Shown: in pieces, positions 1 through 7,945 of the stretch
Numbering within the stretch: position 1 is the first letter of the stretch
How the letters are laid out: every line of letters begins with the position of its first letter
Position numbers and translations under genes: made by a program
Assembly (NCBI GenBank): GCA_002411085.1
Contig: DHQK01000252.1
Location: 1 to 14,259 of the forward strand
Reading direction: 5' to 3'
DNA length: 14,259 bases
DNA from: Marinilabilia sp. UBA5340
GTDB lineage: Bacteria; Bacteroidota; Bacteroidia; Bacteroidales; Marinilabiliaceae
Notes under the pieces: model-generated
Databases searched by the model: none
What the model saw: only the letters and a program-made list of their open reading frames with translations
What the model was told of the DNA's origin: nothing

Positions 1-2063
1 AGGTTCGACTTACTGTAAACCAATCCCAACTGGTAGGGATCGGTATCGCTACCCACCTGAGCCCATGACAGACGTAATTTTCCGTAAGGCAGGGTATTAC
101 CTAAATCCAACAGCTCTGAAAACACAAAGCTCCCGGAAAGAGAAGGATAGGTGTAAATATTATTGCCGGCAGGAAGTGTTGAAGACTGGTCTGTACGCAG
201 AGTGGCATCCAGGTACAACATGTGGCGCCAGCCAAGGTTAAGGGCACCGAAGGCAGAATTGATCTGCTTGCGGTAGCTGTATTGCCGGATACTGGTTTCA
301 TTAAAACTCATCAAAGCTACCACATCGCGAATTTGCATATCCTGGGCAGTAACCACAGTGGTTAGGTTATCAACCTTATAAAGGTTGCCTCCAAGCGTAG
401 CATTGAAATCAAATTCGCCCCATCTGTTATTGTACAGTGCCAAAAATTCAGCATTAAACATACTGTTTCGATAATTGCTGTTTTGCAAACGACCTGCTTC
501 GAATCCGGGAGTGGTAGGAGCTTTAAAATCGTCAAACTCAAACCAGTTGAGTTCACTCCCCACAGTTCCCTTCAATTTCAGGTGCTCATTCACATTCCAC
601 TGCACTTTACCATTTAGGCGGAAAAGATCCTTGTGCGACTTATTGTAATTTTTGTAGATATCCCAGTAAGGATTTACATTGTAAGGATCCATTCCGTTCC
701 AGTTGGCATAGTTGCCTTCCTCATCTTCGTAGGTCTTCAACCAGTTCTGGTCGTAAGTGGTAGCCAGGGTCATCAGGTTTTTACCGATGTTCGATTTACT
801 GTCGCCCAGTGCCGGCCGGTTCTTCACATCTTCGAAGGTATAATTGGCACTAAAGTCCAGATCTACCTTTCCCAGTGAGGTATGGGCACGAAGATTAAAT
901 ACGTCGCGACTCATATAAGTCTCCGGCACAATGTCGTTGTTGCGCATATCCGTAATGGTGAAACGCACACCTGTTTTGCCGCTTTGGGCATTGACAATAG
1001 CGGAATTGGTTGCGGTATTACCCGTACGGAAAAAATTAGAAGTGTTGTCGGGAATGATCAGGTAGGGGCGCTCAACCCCATCAAAGTAGTTCAGCATATT
1101 ACCTCCGTCAGCTCTTGGCCCCCAGCTCTTATTGGTATTGGATACGGCATCAATGCTGTAAGTTCCGGAACTTCCCATTCCATAAGTCTGCTGAACGTCG
1201 TCCCACTTAGCCAACTGGGTATCAAAGGTCAGAGTTCCGTTGTATTCAACGCTGAACTTTTCCTCACCACTTGCTTTCTTAGTGGTAATGAGTATCACAC
1301 CATGACTGGCACGACTTCCGTAAAGAGCGGAGGCAGCCGGGCCTTTTAGTACCGACATGTTTTCAATATCGTCGGGGTTGATGCTGGAGATACCATCACC
1401 CAGATCATAACCACCCCCGGTTCCTGCACTTCCGAAATTGGTATTGTCCAGGGGCACCCCATCAATAACATACAGGGGCTGGTTGTTACCGGTCATTTCT
1501 GTACTACCACGAAGAATAACTCTGGTAGATCCTGATGGCCCCCCCGCTGTTTGACTAACGACCAAACCCGCTACACGGCCGGCCATGGAGTTAATGACAT
1601 TGGTTTCCGGCGCTTTAGTCAGGTCAGCACCATCTACCTCCTCCAGACCATAACCCAGAGCTTTACGCTCCCGCTTAATGCCGAGAGCTGTAACCACTAC
1701 GTCATCAAGAAGTTTGGTGTCTTCTTCCAACACAATGTTCAGGGACATTTGAGCATCGGTAATGGCTATTTCCTGAGTTTTATAGCCAACAGCACTAACA
1801 ACCAACGTAGATCCTACGGGGATATTCAGGGTAAACCCTCCGTTAATGTCGGTGGCGGTCCCGTTAGTCGGGTTTTCTTTTTCAATAAGAGTTACGCCAG
1901 GCACCGGGCCCACGTCATCGGTTACCGTTCCGGAAATCGTTCCATCTTCCTGCATTCGCAGGCGACTTTCCGGCAAGGATGCGCTCAACTGCCAGGTATT
2001 CCCCAACAGCAAGAGAATCATTGTTCCAAAGAACAATACACTTTTAAGTTTACTTACTTTCAT
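1..2063 (-). CDS. SusC/RagA-family TonB-dependent outer-membrane receptor, C-terminal part cut by window edge
   Basis: The frame is open from the ATG at 2063 to the left edge (687 codons). Family members run about 1000 residues, so roughly the last third, including much of the beta-barrel, is missing. Visible parts in order: a signal peptide (residues 1 to about 28, hydrophobic stretch SVLFFGTMILLLL), a carboxypeptidase-regulatory-like domain (about 41-118, with GTVTD and SAVGYK motifs), the DDVVVTALGIKRERKALGY segment (120-138) that marks one large SusC subgroup, then the plug domain (about 145-262) with RVAGL, LYVIDGVPLD and the closing LKGPAASALYGSRASHGVILITTKK-type motif. Barrel strands follow. 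In the family the protein imports oligosaccharides across the outer membrane, driven by TonB and capped by a SusD lipoprotein; SusD is expected just left of the window. It starts 20 bp after the GH16 stop, so the two are probably co-transcribed. No frameshift was seen in the stretches I read codon by codon. Confidence 0.95.
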   Translation of the reverse strand, partial: MKVSKLKSVLFFGTMILLLLGNTWQLSASLPESRLRMQEDGTISGTVTDDVGPVPGVTLIEKENPTNGTATDINGGFTLNIPVGSTLVVSAVGYKTQEIAITDAQMSLNIVLEEDTKLLDDVVVTALGIKRERKALGYGLEEVDGADLTKAPETNVINSMAGRVAGLVVSQTAGGPSGSTRVILRGSTEMTGNNQPLYVIDGVPLDNTNFGSAGTGGGYDLGDGISSINPDDIENMSVLKGPAASALYGSRASHGVILITTKKASGEEKFSVEYNGTLTFDTQLAKWDDVQQTYGMGSSGTYSIDAVSNTNKSWGPRADGGNMLNYFDGVERPYLIIPDNTSNFFRTGNTATNSAIVNAQSGKTGVRFTITDMRNNDIVPETYMSRDVFNLRAHTSLGKVDLDFSANYTFEDVKNRPALGDSKSNIGKNLMTLATTYDQNWLKTYEDEEGNYANWNGMDPYNVNPYWDIYKNYNKSHKDLFRLNGKVQWNVNEHLKLKGTVGSELNWFEFDDFKAPTTPGFEAGRLQNSNYRNSMFNAEFLALYNNRWGEFDFNATLGGNLYKVDNLTTVVTAQDMQIRDVVALMSFNETSIRQYSYRKQINSAFGALNLGWRHMLYLDATLRTDQSSTLPAGNNIYTYPSLSGSFVFSELLDLGNTLPYGKLRLSWAQVGSDTDPYQLGLVYSKSN

Positions 2064-2082
2064 AGATTTTATTAGCTAAGGA

Positions 2083-2910
2083 TTAATAAACTTTTACCCA
2101 ATCGATGTACATATATGCTTTCTCACCGTCTTTCAAGGCAGTCAGATCATTAAGGTCATGAATGTCAGGAAAGGCACCTCCAACTGCCAGATTGAACAAG
2201 ATGAAACAGGGATCCTGGAAGTAATCATGACGTCCGCTTTGTGGACTGATATCAAAGGTTTTGAAATTGTCTCCGTCAATACTGACGGTAAGGCTGTTTT
2301 CTGTCCAGTCAAGTCTGAAGGTATGGTACTCTCCATCCTGTAGGCTGTGCGAAAAATCGGCGCCGTGATACTCCTGACGATGCGAAGCCATATCGGGGCC
2401 GTAATGAATAGCCGTGTTGTAGTAGGTTTCAGTGGTACCATTGAGAATACCATTGCGTTCTCCCATTTCCAGGATGTCTATTTCGCCACAGGCAGGCCAC
2501 TGTTTGCCGTTGTCGCCCATCATCCAAAAGGCCGGCCATAAACCGTTACCTGTCCTGGGCAGTTTGATGCTAGCCTCGATACTCCCATACTTAAAATTGA
2601 ATTTGCCCTGGCTATTGACACGCCCCGAGTAGATTTGATCACCATTGCGCTCGGCAGTCAGAATAAGCACCGACTTTCCATTTTCGGTTCCGACCGATAC
2701 ATTCGCAGGCCGATATGCCTGTAACTCCTGATTTACCCAACCCGGCTCATGTGTTTCTTTAGTCCAGACTTTTTCATCAAATGAGTTAAAATCATCCATA
2801 AACCGATAGGTTCCCTGCTTTTCTTCCGCAGGAGAAACTTCGTCCTCCTGAGAACAGGCGGTTTGAATGAAACAACTCCCGATAATTAGTAATGTCAATA
2901 ATCTCCTCAT
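2083..2910 (-). CDS. GH16 family glycoside hydrolase, laminarinase-like (beta-1,3-glucanase) lipoprotein
   Basis: This 275-residue protein has a lipoprotein signal followed by a single GH16 beta-jelly-roll domain. The catalytic motif is E143-I-D145-I-L-E148 in the context WPACGEIDILEMGE. E143 would be the nucleophile, D145 the assisting residue and E148 the acid/base. The extra residue in this motif (EIDILE rather than EIDIE) is the beta-bulge form typical of laminarinases rather than lichenases. GLWPAFWMMGDN (123-134) and the closing YMYIDWVKVY also fit this subgroup. The lipidated cysteine is C13 (IGSC) or C19 (QTAC). C19 is followed by SQEDE, an acidic stretch like the Bacteroidota surface-export signal, so cell-surface display is likely. 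The role would be cutting beta-1,3-glucan such as laminarin into oligosaccharides for the SusC importer 20 bp downstream. The exact substrate is inferred. There is no carbohydrate-binding module. Confidence 0.92.
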   Translation of the reverse strand: MRRLLTLLIIGSCFIQTACSQEDEVSPAEEKQGTYRFMDDFNSFDEKVWTKETHEPGWVNQELQAYRPANVSVGTENGKSVLILTAERNGDQIYSGRVNSQGKFNFKYGSIEASIKLPRTGNGLWPAFWMMGDNGKQWPACGEIDILEMGERNGILNGTTETYYNTAIHYGPDMASHRQEYHGADFSHSLQDGEYHTFRLDWTENSLTVSIDGDNFKTFDISPQSGRHDYFQDPCFILFNLAVGGAFPDIHDLNDLTALKDGEKAYMYIDWVKVY

Positions 2911-3025
2911 GTCTTCGTTTGTCTTAGTTGTGAAAAATGCATGATACTTACCTGTTGAAAATATTAGTTGTGTGTGAAAGGGGTGGCCATATTTCCCCCG
3001 TTCGCCTTATGAAACAGGGACGGCA

Positions 3026-3033
3026 CAAATATG
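3026..3033 (-). promoter_or_regulatory. Candidate -7 box of the GH16-susC promoter
   Basis: On the minus strand this reads CATATTTG, one mismatch from the Bacteroidota -7 consensus TAnnTTTG. No TTTG lies 19-21 bp upstream. A weak -33 element is common in promoters that need an activator, and the repeat element at 3054-3090 begins where the -33 region would be. Transcription would start near 3020, giving a leader of about 110 nt before the GH16 ATG. The prediction rests on motif and position only. Confidence 0.4.
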
Positions 3034-3053
3034 CTAACTACTGTTAAAAGAAA

Positions 3054-3090
3054 GGTTTGATAGCTGACAAACAAGGTTTGACAGCTATCA
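3054..3090. promoter_or_regulatory. Composite direct/inverted repeat, candidate HTCS operator
   Basis: Two near-identical 12-mers, GGTTTGATAGCT (3054-3065) and GGTTTGACAGCT (3075-3086), repeat with a 21-bp period, about two helical turns. The same DNA is an inverted repeat: arms TGATAGCTGACAAAC (3058-3072) and its complement (3076-3090) match at 14 of 15 positions around a 3-bp centre. It lies between the HTCS gene and the GH16-susC genes, abutting the expected -33 region of the GH16 promoter. AraC-type output domains usually bind direct repeats of about this period, so it is a good candidate target of the HTCS. The alternative is a transcription terminator of the HTCS gene. Against that, the 3-nt loop is tight and the minus-strand sequence after the stem is only moderately T-rich. 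Confidence 0.6.
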
Positions 3091-3136
3091 CTTTTGACAT
3101 AAAAAAAGGAGATTTCGGGCCGAAAAATCGACTCGT

Positions 3137-6100
3137 TTACTGGTATTTGCTGGGCTGCACCCCAAAGTGCTGCTTAAACAGTGAACTGAAATACTTAGAA
3201 TTTATAAATCCACAATCCATAGCAGTTTCTGTGACATTTTTACCATTTTTTAACAACTCAGCTGCTTTTTGAAGTCGGATAAGACGTATGAACTCCTGGG
3301 GGCTTTTCCCGGTAAGTGATTTCAGCCGATTGTAGAAAAGAGTGCGGCTCATAGCCATTTCGCGGCAAAGAGTGTCGATGGTAAACCCTGTATTGCTGAT
3401 GTTCTCAATAACCAGGTTCGTGGCACGATCAACAAAATTGCGGTCGTTTTCAGATAATTCGGAGTTGACTTCCTCTGTTGACTGGGCCTTCTTTTCCCTA
3501 ACAGACTGCCCCTTTTCTGCGCCAACCTTACGGAGCGCTTCACGCATAAAAAAGGTTCTCTGCCTTTTTCTGTTTTCAATCAGGCCCTTTACTTTAAGTT
3601 TCAGTATTTCCGTACTGAATGGTTTAGGAATATAATCGTCGGCACCCTTCTTCAGTCCTTCCACAGTGGCATCGTGGGTGGCTTTAGCGGTGAGAAGCAC
3701 AAAGGGAATACCTGAAGTTTCGGGGTTGTCCTTTACCATACCGCAAAGCTCATCACCCTGGATCCCCGGCATCATTACATCCGAGAGAATAAGATCGGGA
3801 TATTCGTTTTTGAGACTATCCAGTGCTTCCTGCCCGTTAGCAACGTCAATCACCCTGTATTCCTCGTCAAAAGTCTGACGTAAGTAATACCGGAGTGTCT
3901 CATTGTCTTCCACTATGAGCAAGGTATCCCCTGTCTGTTTGTCGTTTTTCAGTGCGATGCCCGATTGTTCCGGTGAATCCAAATGAGAATGCGCACCGTC
4001 GAACGAATGGTTGACCGGGTCATCTGATTCCGGTATTATTTCGGGTTGCTCGAAAGTCCGGGGCAGAGTAATAGTAAAAGTAGTACCCTGATGCTCTTCC
4101 GACTGGACACTAATTTTACCACCCAGTATTTTTACAATACGCTGCACCTGCAACAATCCAAATCCGGTTCCCTTCTCACGCGATTTCTCCGCATTCTCTG
4201 CGCGGTAAACTTTTTTAAAGAGGTATTTTTGGCTCTTTTGTGGAATGCCGATACCACTATCCCTGACCGAAATAACCGCCTTTCGTTTGGTGGCAGTTAA
4301 GTCCAGACTTACCTCACCCCCGGGAAGGGTGTACTTGCAGGCATTGGACAACAAATTATCAAGCAGCATACCCAACAGTTGCCGGTCTCCCCTGATGCCG
4401 ACCTGTTCATCTGGCAGGTTTAGATTCAGCTGCAATTGCTTATTGTCACAGTAAGCTTGAAAACCCACAACCTCTTCTTCAAGAATACTGTTCAAAGACA
4501 GAGGGTACAAACTTGCTTTCTGTCTGGTAATATCCACCTTTTCAAATTCAAGCAATTGGGTAATGAGGGTATGCAATTTCTGCGTATTGTGGCGAGCCAT
4601 ATCAAGGTAATACCTTGCTTTATCGCTAAGCCCCGAAACACGCCCCATATCCTCCAAAGGTCCCATAATCAGTGTAACAGGTGTTCGGATGTCGTGGGCT
4701 GTGTTGATGAAGAATTTAATTTTATCTTCATCGTGCTTCTTTTGAAGCTTATTGCTGTTGTAGCGAAAAATAAAGTAAAAGACGATGGCTGCCAGAACGA
4801 GGTAAATTGTCCAGGCCCACCACGTGTTCCACCATGGTTCTGCCACCGTCAGCAGAAGGTTTTTTTCTTCAATGATTTCACCGTTGCTTCGACGGAGATT
4901 ACGAACTTTTAGCAGATACGTTCCGGGGGCAACATTTGTGTAGCGAAGAACCCCATCGGAAGAAGAGTTGCTCCAGGTCTTGTCGTAACCTTCAAGAATG
5001 TGCTGATAATTGATGTCGCGCTGAAACCGGTAATTAATGGATTCGAAGTGAATGGAGAACGAGTTGTGCCGATAGGGCAACTCCACCGAACCTTGCGCTA
5101 CCATATCGTGAAGAATCGGTTGCCATTTTTCAGCCTTGGCGGAGTCCAGGTAATCAATATTCAGACCGGTTAAGCGCAGCGGGGCTTCATAGTCGGCCTG
5201 GGCAATGGCTTCAGGCATTACCAACACCACGCCATCGGTGCTACCATAGGCGAAACGACCGTCGGAAAGTTTTGCAAAGGCAGATTTGTTGTACTCCTTA
5301 TCCACATCTCCCAGGTAGTTGAGGTTTGAAATATTGTTGTTATCAAACAGCGCAAGTCCTTTAGCGGTACTCATCCACAAGCGGCCCAGGGAATCGGGTT
5401 GCAAACTGTAAACATCGTCAGAAGGCAAACCATCGCTGGTGGTAAAAATCTTTATGTCACCGGTTTGAAGATTGTAAAAATTCAAGCCACCTCCCTCTGT
5501 CCCCAGCCAAACGGTTTGATCATTATTAAACAACATGGAGATGATATAGGCACTGGCATTTGTATTTTGCAATCCGGGAGAAGAGGCATAACTCTTAATG
5601 GTATTCGTTTGCTTATTTACCATATAAAAACCATTAACAGTAGCCACTCCCACTTGATTTGGAGCAACGACTTCAATGGAGTGAATCCATTTGATATCAA
5701 AGGCTTGTTTGTATCTCCCTTCCTTGTCAAGCAACAATAGCCAGCCATTATGACCGCCCACCCATATATCGCCATCTGCATCCTGCCGGATGGAAAAAAT
5801 GTAATTGGTTGTAAGTTCCTCTTTTTGCTGAGTCAGATGTTGAAGCTGGTTCCCCTGAGGATTAAGCAGGTAAACCCCATCACCGTAGGTGCCAGCCCAA
5901 ACATTCCCGCTGTGCGACCGGCACAGGGTAACGACCACTGTTCCTTTCAGCACATGATTCCATGTATTGGTGCTTTCATCTAGTATACTGATGCCATTGT
6001 CGGTGGCAAACCACAGATTTCCATCGCTATCCTCTTCAATCCCATTAACATTGTTATTGGCCAGCGAATGTTCATTACCCCTCTGGTGTTTTAGTATTCT

Positions 6101-7099
6101 GGTGGGATAGCTGGCACGAATGGCCACAGATACACCCCCGGAATAGCTGCCAATCCAGATATTGCCCTGACTGTCTTTAATAACCGCATATATACCGTTG
6201 CCCTGAAGATAAATATCAGTACTGTCTTCGGTGCTCATCAGCAAATGCGGTTTTTGCGATTGCAGATCCACGGTGTAAACACCTCCGCCGTCCACTCCTA
6301 CCAACATCGTTTCATCATCATAAGGAGTGATGGCCCTTATTGGGTTTAGGAAGCCGGAACTTTGTCCTTTTATCCAAAGCAAGGTGTTGTTGTCCCGTTT
6401 TAAAACACCAAGACCATTATTAAAAGTACCTATCCATAGTTGCTGATGATCGCTATGATAGTATAGACTTTGAACATCCTCATCTGTTACCAGCCAGGCA
6501 GGTTCCCCTTGTGGTTCAAGCAGAACCACCCCGGTAGAGGTGCCCACATACACAGACGATGAATCGGCGGCGATATCATTCACATAGCGATCTGGCAAAA
6601 CAGAAATGATCTTACCATTCTTCTCCTTTTTAAAAAGTCCCTTGCTCAAGCCCATCCATAAACACCCTTCTTGGTCTATGAATACCTTGTTTAGAATGAT
6701 TTCGCCACCAATACCTTCTCCCAGAGACAACATCAATTCAAAGGCATCATCTTCAGTGGAGTATTTGAAAATTCTACCAGTATGATCATACGCCCAAAGT
6801 CCGTTTTGCTCATCGTACCACAAACGTAAACGACGCCCGGCCATATCCCCTAAATAAAGGTTTCCGGGCAGTGTATAGCTTTTTACCACTTGTCCGTTGT
6901 AACGGTCTATTCCAATTTTGGTGGCCACCCAAATAGCACTGTTTCGGTCTTCGACAATGGAAAACACCCGTTGACTGCTGAGGCCTTCCGAGTAACCAAT
7001 ATGTCTGATATCAAACATATTTTTAGTCAATTCGGCGTTGGAGACCAAAGTAGTCAACCCAAAGGCTGTAATAAAAATGAATTTCAATAATGAGCTCAT
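3137..7099 (-). CDS. Hybrid two-component system (HTCS) sensor kinase/AraC-type regulator
   Basis: This 1320-residue single-chain regulator has the full HTCS layout. A signal peptide (1 to about 22) is followed by a periplasmic double beta-propeller of repeats with WIGT/WMGL/WVGG-like motifs (about 28-650), then a Y_Y_Y domain (about 680-755) and a transmembrane helix (about 760-778). The cytoplasmic part has a HisKA domain with phospho-acceptor H802 in HDIRTP, a HATPase domain (N919 in SNACKY, then DSGIGIP and GTGFGL), a receiver domain with D1107 in LSDVMMPG and lysine in IPKPFS, and a C-terminal AraC-type helix-turn-helix (about 1218-1320). In this family the periplasmic region binds an oligosaccharide and the AraC domain switches on the neighbouring PUL. 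It lies directly upstream of GH16-susC in the same direction, so a beta-1,3-glucan oligosaccharide is the inferred signal. All catalytic residues I looked for are present. Confidence 0.97.
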   Translation of the reverse strand: MSSLLKFIFITAFGLTTLVSNAELTKNMFDIRHIGYSEGLSSQRVFSIVEDRNSAIWVATKIGIDRYNGQVVKSYTLPGNLYLGDMAGRRLRLWYDEQNGLWAYDHTGRIFKYSTEDDAFELMLSLGEGIGGEIILNKVFIDQEGCLWMGLSKGLFKKEKNGKIISVLPDRYVNDIAADSSSVYVGTSTGVVLLEPQGEPAWLVTDEDVQSLYYHSDHQQLWIGTFNNGLGVLKRDNNTLLWIKGQSSGFLNPIRAITPYDDETMLVGVDGGGVYTVDLQSQKPHLLMSTEDSTDIYLQGNGIYAVIKDSQGNIWIGSYSGGVSVAIRASYPTRILKHQRGNEHSLANNNVNGIEEDSDGNLWFATDNGISILDESTNTWNHVLKGTVVVTLCRSHSGNVWAGTYGDGVYLLNPQGNQLQHLTQQKEELTTNYIFSIRQDADGDIWVGGHNGWLLLLDKEGRYKQAFDIKWIHSIEVVAPNQVGVATVNGFYMVNKQTNTIKSYASSPGLQNTNASAYIISMLFNNDQTVWLGTEGGGLNFYNLQTGDIKIFTTSDGLPSDDVYSLQPDSLGRLWMSTAKGLALFDNNNISNLNYLGDVDKEYNKSAFAKLSDGRFAYGSTDGVVLVMPEAIAQADYEAPLRLTGLNIDYLDSAKAEKWQPILHDMVAQGSVELPYRHNSFSIHFESINYRFQRDINYQHILEGYDKTWSNSSSDGVLRYTNVAPGTYLLKVRNLRRSNGEIIEEKNLLLTVAEPWWNTWWAWTIYLVLAAIVFYFIFRYNSNKLQKKHDEDKIKFFINTAHDIRTPVTLIMGPLEDMGRVSGLSDKARYYLDMARHNTQKLHTLITQLLEFEKVDITRQKASLYPLSLNSILEEEVVGFQAYCDNKQLQLNLNLPDEQVGIRGDRQLLGMLLDNLLSNACKYTLPGGEVSLDLTATKRKAVISVRDSGIGIPQKSQKYLFKKVYRAENAEKSREKGTGFGLLQVQRIVKILGGKISVQSEEHQGTTFTITLPRTFEQPEIIPESDDPVNHSFDGAHSHLDSPEQSGIALKNDKQTGDTLLIVEDNETLRYYLRQTFDEEYRVIDVANGQEALDSLKNEYPDLILSDVMMPGIQGDELCGMVKDNPETSGIPFVLLTAKATHDATVEGLKKGADDYIPKPFSTEILKLKVKGLIENRKRQRTFFMREALRKVGAEKGQSVREKKAQSTEEVNSELSENDRNFVDRATNLVIENISNTGFTIDTLCREMAMSRTLFYNRLKSLTGKSPQEFIRLIRLQKAAELLKNGKNVTETAMDCGFINSKYFSSLFKQHFGVQPSKYQ

Positions 7100-7220
7100 T
7101 TCTCTTCTTCAGTAGGTGAAAGCATTTCAAAAGGACTTTACAACAATCGTGCTATCAAAAGCCTAAAATAACAAAAAACAATCAATTGACTCATCACTCC
7201 TCCAACTCACTAATTACAAA

Positions 7221-7252
7221 GAAAAAGGCCACACCCTGACAGATGCAGCCTT
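7221..7252 (-). terminator. Intrinsic terminator of the ExbB-like gene
   Basis: Read on the minus strand, AAGGCTGCATC (7252-7242) can pair with GGTGTGGCCTT (7235-7225) to give an 11-bp stem with three G-U pairs and a six-base loop. A run of five T follows, then CTTTG. It starts about 25 bases after the stop of the ExbB-like gene and would separate that gene from the HTCS gene downstream on the same strand. Confidence 0.65.
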
Positions 7253-7277
7253 CCTGAAAACCACTGAAAGGTCATGC

Positions 7278-7646
7278 TCATTTATCTTTGAGCAAATTCC
7301 TGAAAACAAACCATAGTATTCCTGAGAAAATAAAAAGTCCAAACCCGTAAAGAGGAGCAATCAATGAAACCCTTAATCCTGCAGCAAGCATTCTCGCTGA
7401 AACGTCCACATTTACACTCATATAACGAAGGGCTTCAAAAATCCCTAAAACCTGTCCAAGAATCCCTACCAGCAAACCAAGACTGCCGATAAACAAAACT
7501 GCTTCATTTAAACGAGTCAAAGTCAGCCTATCGGTGCTATTCCTCTTTCGCCAAAAGATGAATCCAAGACCTATTACAGTTACCCACATGAGGTAAATCA
7601 GGGTCATAAAGAGGGCACCTCCCTCAAACCAATGTTTAAAAATCAT
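7278..7646 (-). CDS. Small MotA/TolQ/ExbB-like proton-channel family membrane protein
   Basis: The 122-residue protein has three likely membrane helices (about 13-32, 50-71 and 93-116) and short polar links. The segment LGLLVGILGQVLGIFEAL resembles the ExbB/TolQ helix with the GLLGTVxGIxxAF pattern, and ARMLAAGLRVSLIAPLYG resembles the following ALxxTAxGLxxAIPA helix. ExbB and TolQ have 220 or more residues and a large cytoplasmic loop, so this is a minimal version holding little beyond the channel-like core. No ExbD/TolR partner lies beside it. It is transcribed away from the LytS-type kinase and shares about 300 bp of upstream DNA with it, which hints at joint regulation. AGGA lies 4 bases before the ATG. 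The family call comes from helix pattern alone, and its role is unknown. Confidence 0.7.
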   Translation of the reverse strand: MIFKHWFEGGALFMTLIYLMWVTVIGLGFIFWRKRNSTDRLTLTRLNEAVLFIGSLGLLVGILGQVLGIFEALRYMSVNVDVSARMLAAGLRVSLIAPLYGFGLFIFSGILWFVFRNLLKDK

Positions 7647-7669
7647 ATCTTCCTTTTTTTGATTAATAC

Positions 7670-7691
7670 TGAAGTCAATATTAGGACTTCA
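7670..7691. repeat. 7-bp inverted repeat in the divergent intergenic region
   Basis: TGAAGTC (7670-7676) and GACTTCA (7685-7691) are exact inverted copies separated by 8 bp. The element lies 24 bp upstream of the ATG of the ExbB-like gene, inside its likely promoter or leader. It could be an operator or a small RNA hairpin; nothing else nearby decides between these. Confidence 0.4.
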
Positions 7692-7821
7692 AATGCACCT
7701 CCTGAAATATCTTATACCAATGCTAATTCTCTCCATCCGGATAACCGGTTTTACCCTCCAAACACCTGATTGGTTGTTCAGAGCCTAAAAAGTGTTGTCT
7801 GCGTAAAAGAAACTTCCTCAA

Positions 7822-7852
7822 TTTGAGGCTAAATTCCTTTGGTGTATATTTG
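7822..7852 (+). promoter_or_regulatory. Consensus Bacteroidota sigma-70-type promoter for the LytS/LytTR pair
   Basis: TTTG at 7822-7825 (-33) and TATATTTG at 7845-7852 (-7) match the Bacteroidota consensus exactly, with a spacer of 19 bp. The start of transcription would be near 7858, giving a leader of about 90 nt before the kinase ATG at 7946. It drives the plus-strand pair, divergent from the ExbB-like gene. Confidence 0.75.
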
Positions 7853-7945
7853 ATGAGTGATGCCCCAGGAATGAAATTCCACAAGATCAACAGTTAAGCA
7901 GAATCAAGATATAAAAATAAAATTAGCTTTTTACTCAGTTATCCA

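Noticed and set aside
1531..1551. Run of seven C in susC as a possible phase-variation or frameshift site
   Set aside because: The frame is intact across it and the plug motifs continue on both sides; a single short run is not evidence of phase variation.
882..2079. Several open frames on the plus strand of 80-174 codons
   Set aside because: They lie opposite the SusC coding frame, whose translation gives clear family motifs throughout. The plus-strand products show no recognisable domain.
2142..2453. A 103-codon minus-strand frame inside the GH16 gene
   Set aside because: It is an alternate frame of a gene with an intact catalytic motif and normal length.
7890..7943. LytTR half-site-like sequences ACAGTTAAG (7890) and TCAGTTATC (7935)
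   Set aside because: The second departs from the consensus and the 45-bp spacing is not the usual 21-22 bp; single matches are expected by chance in about 300 bp.
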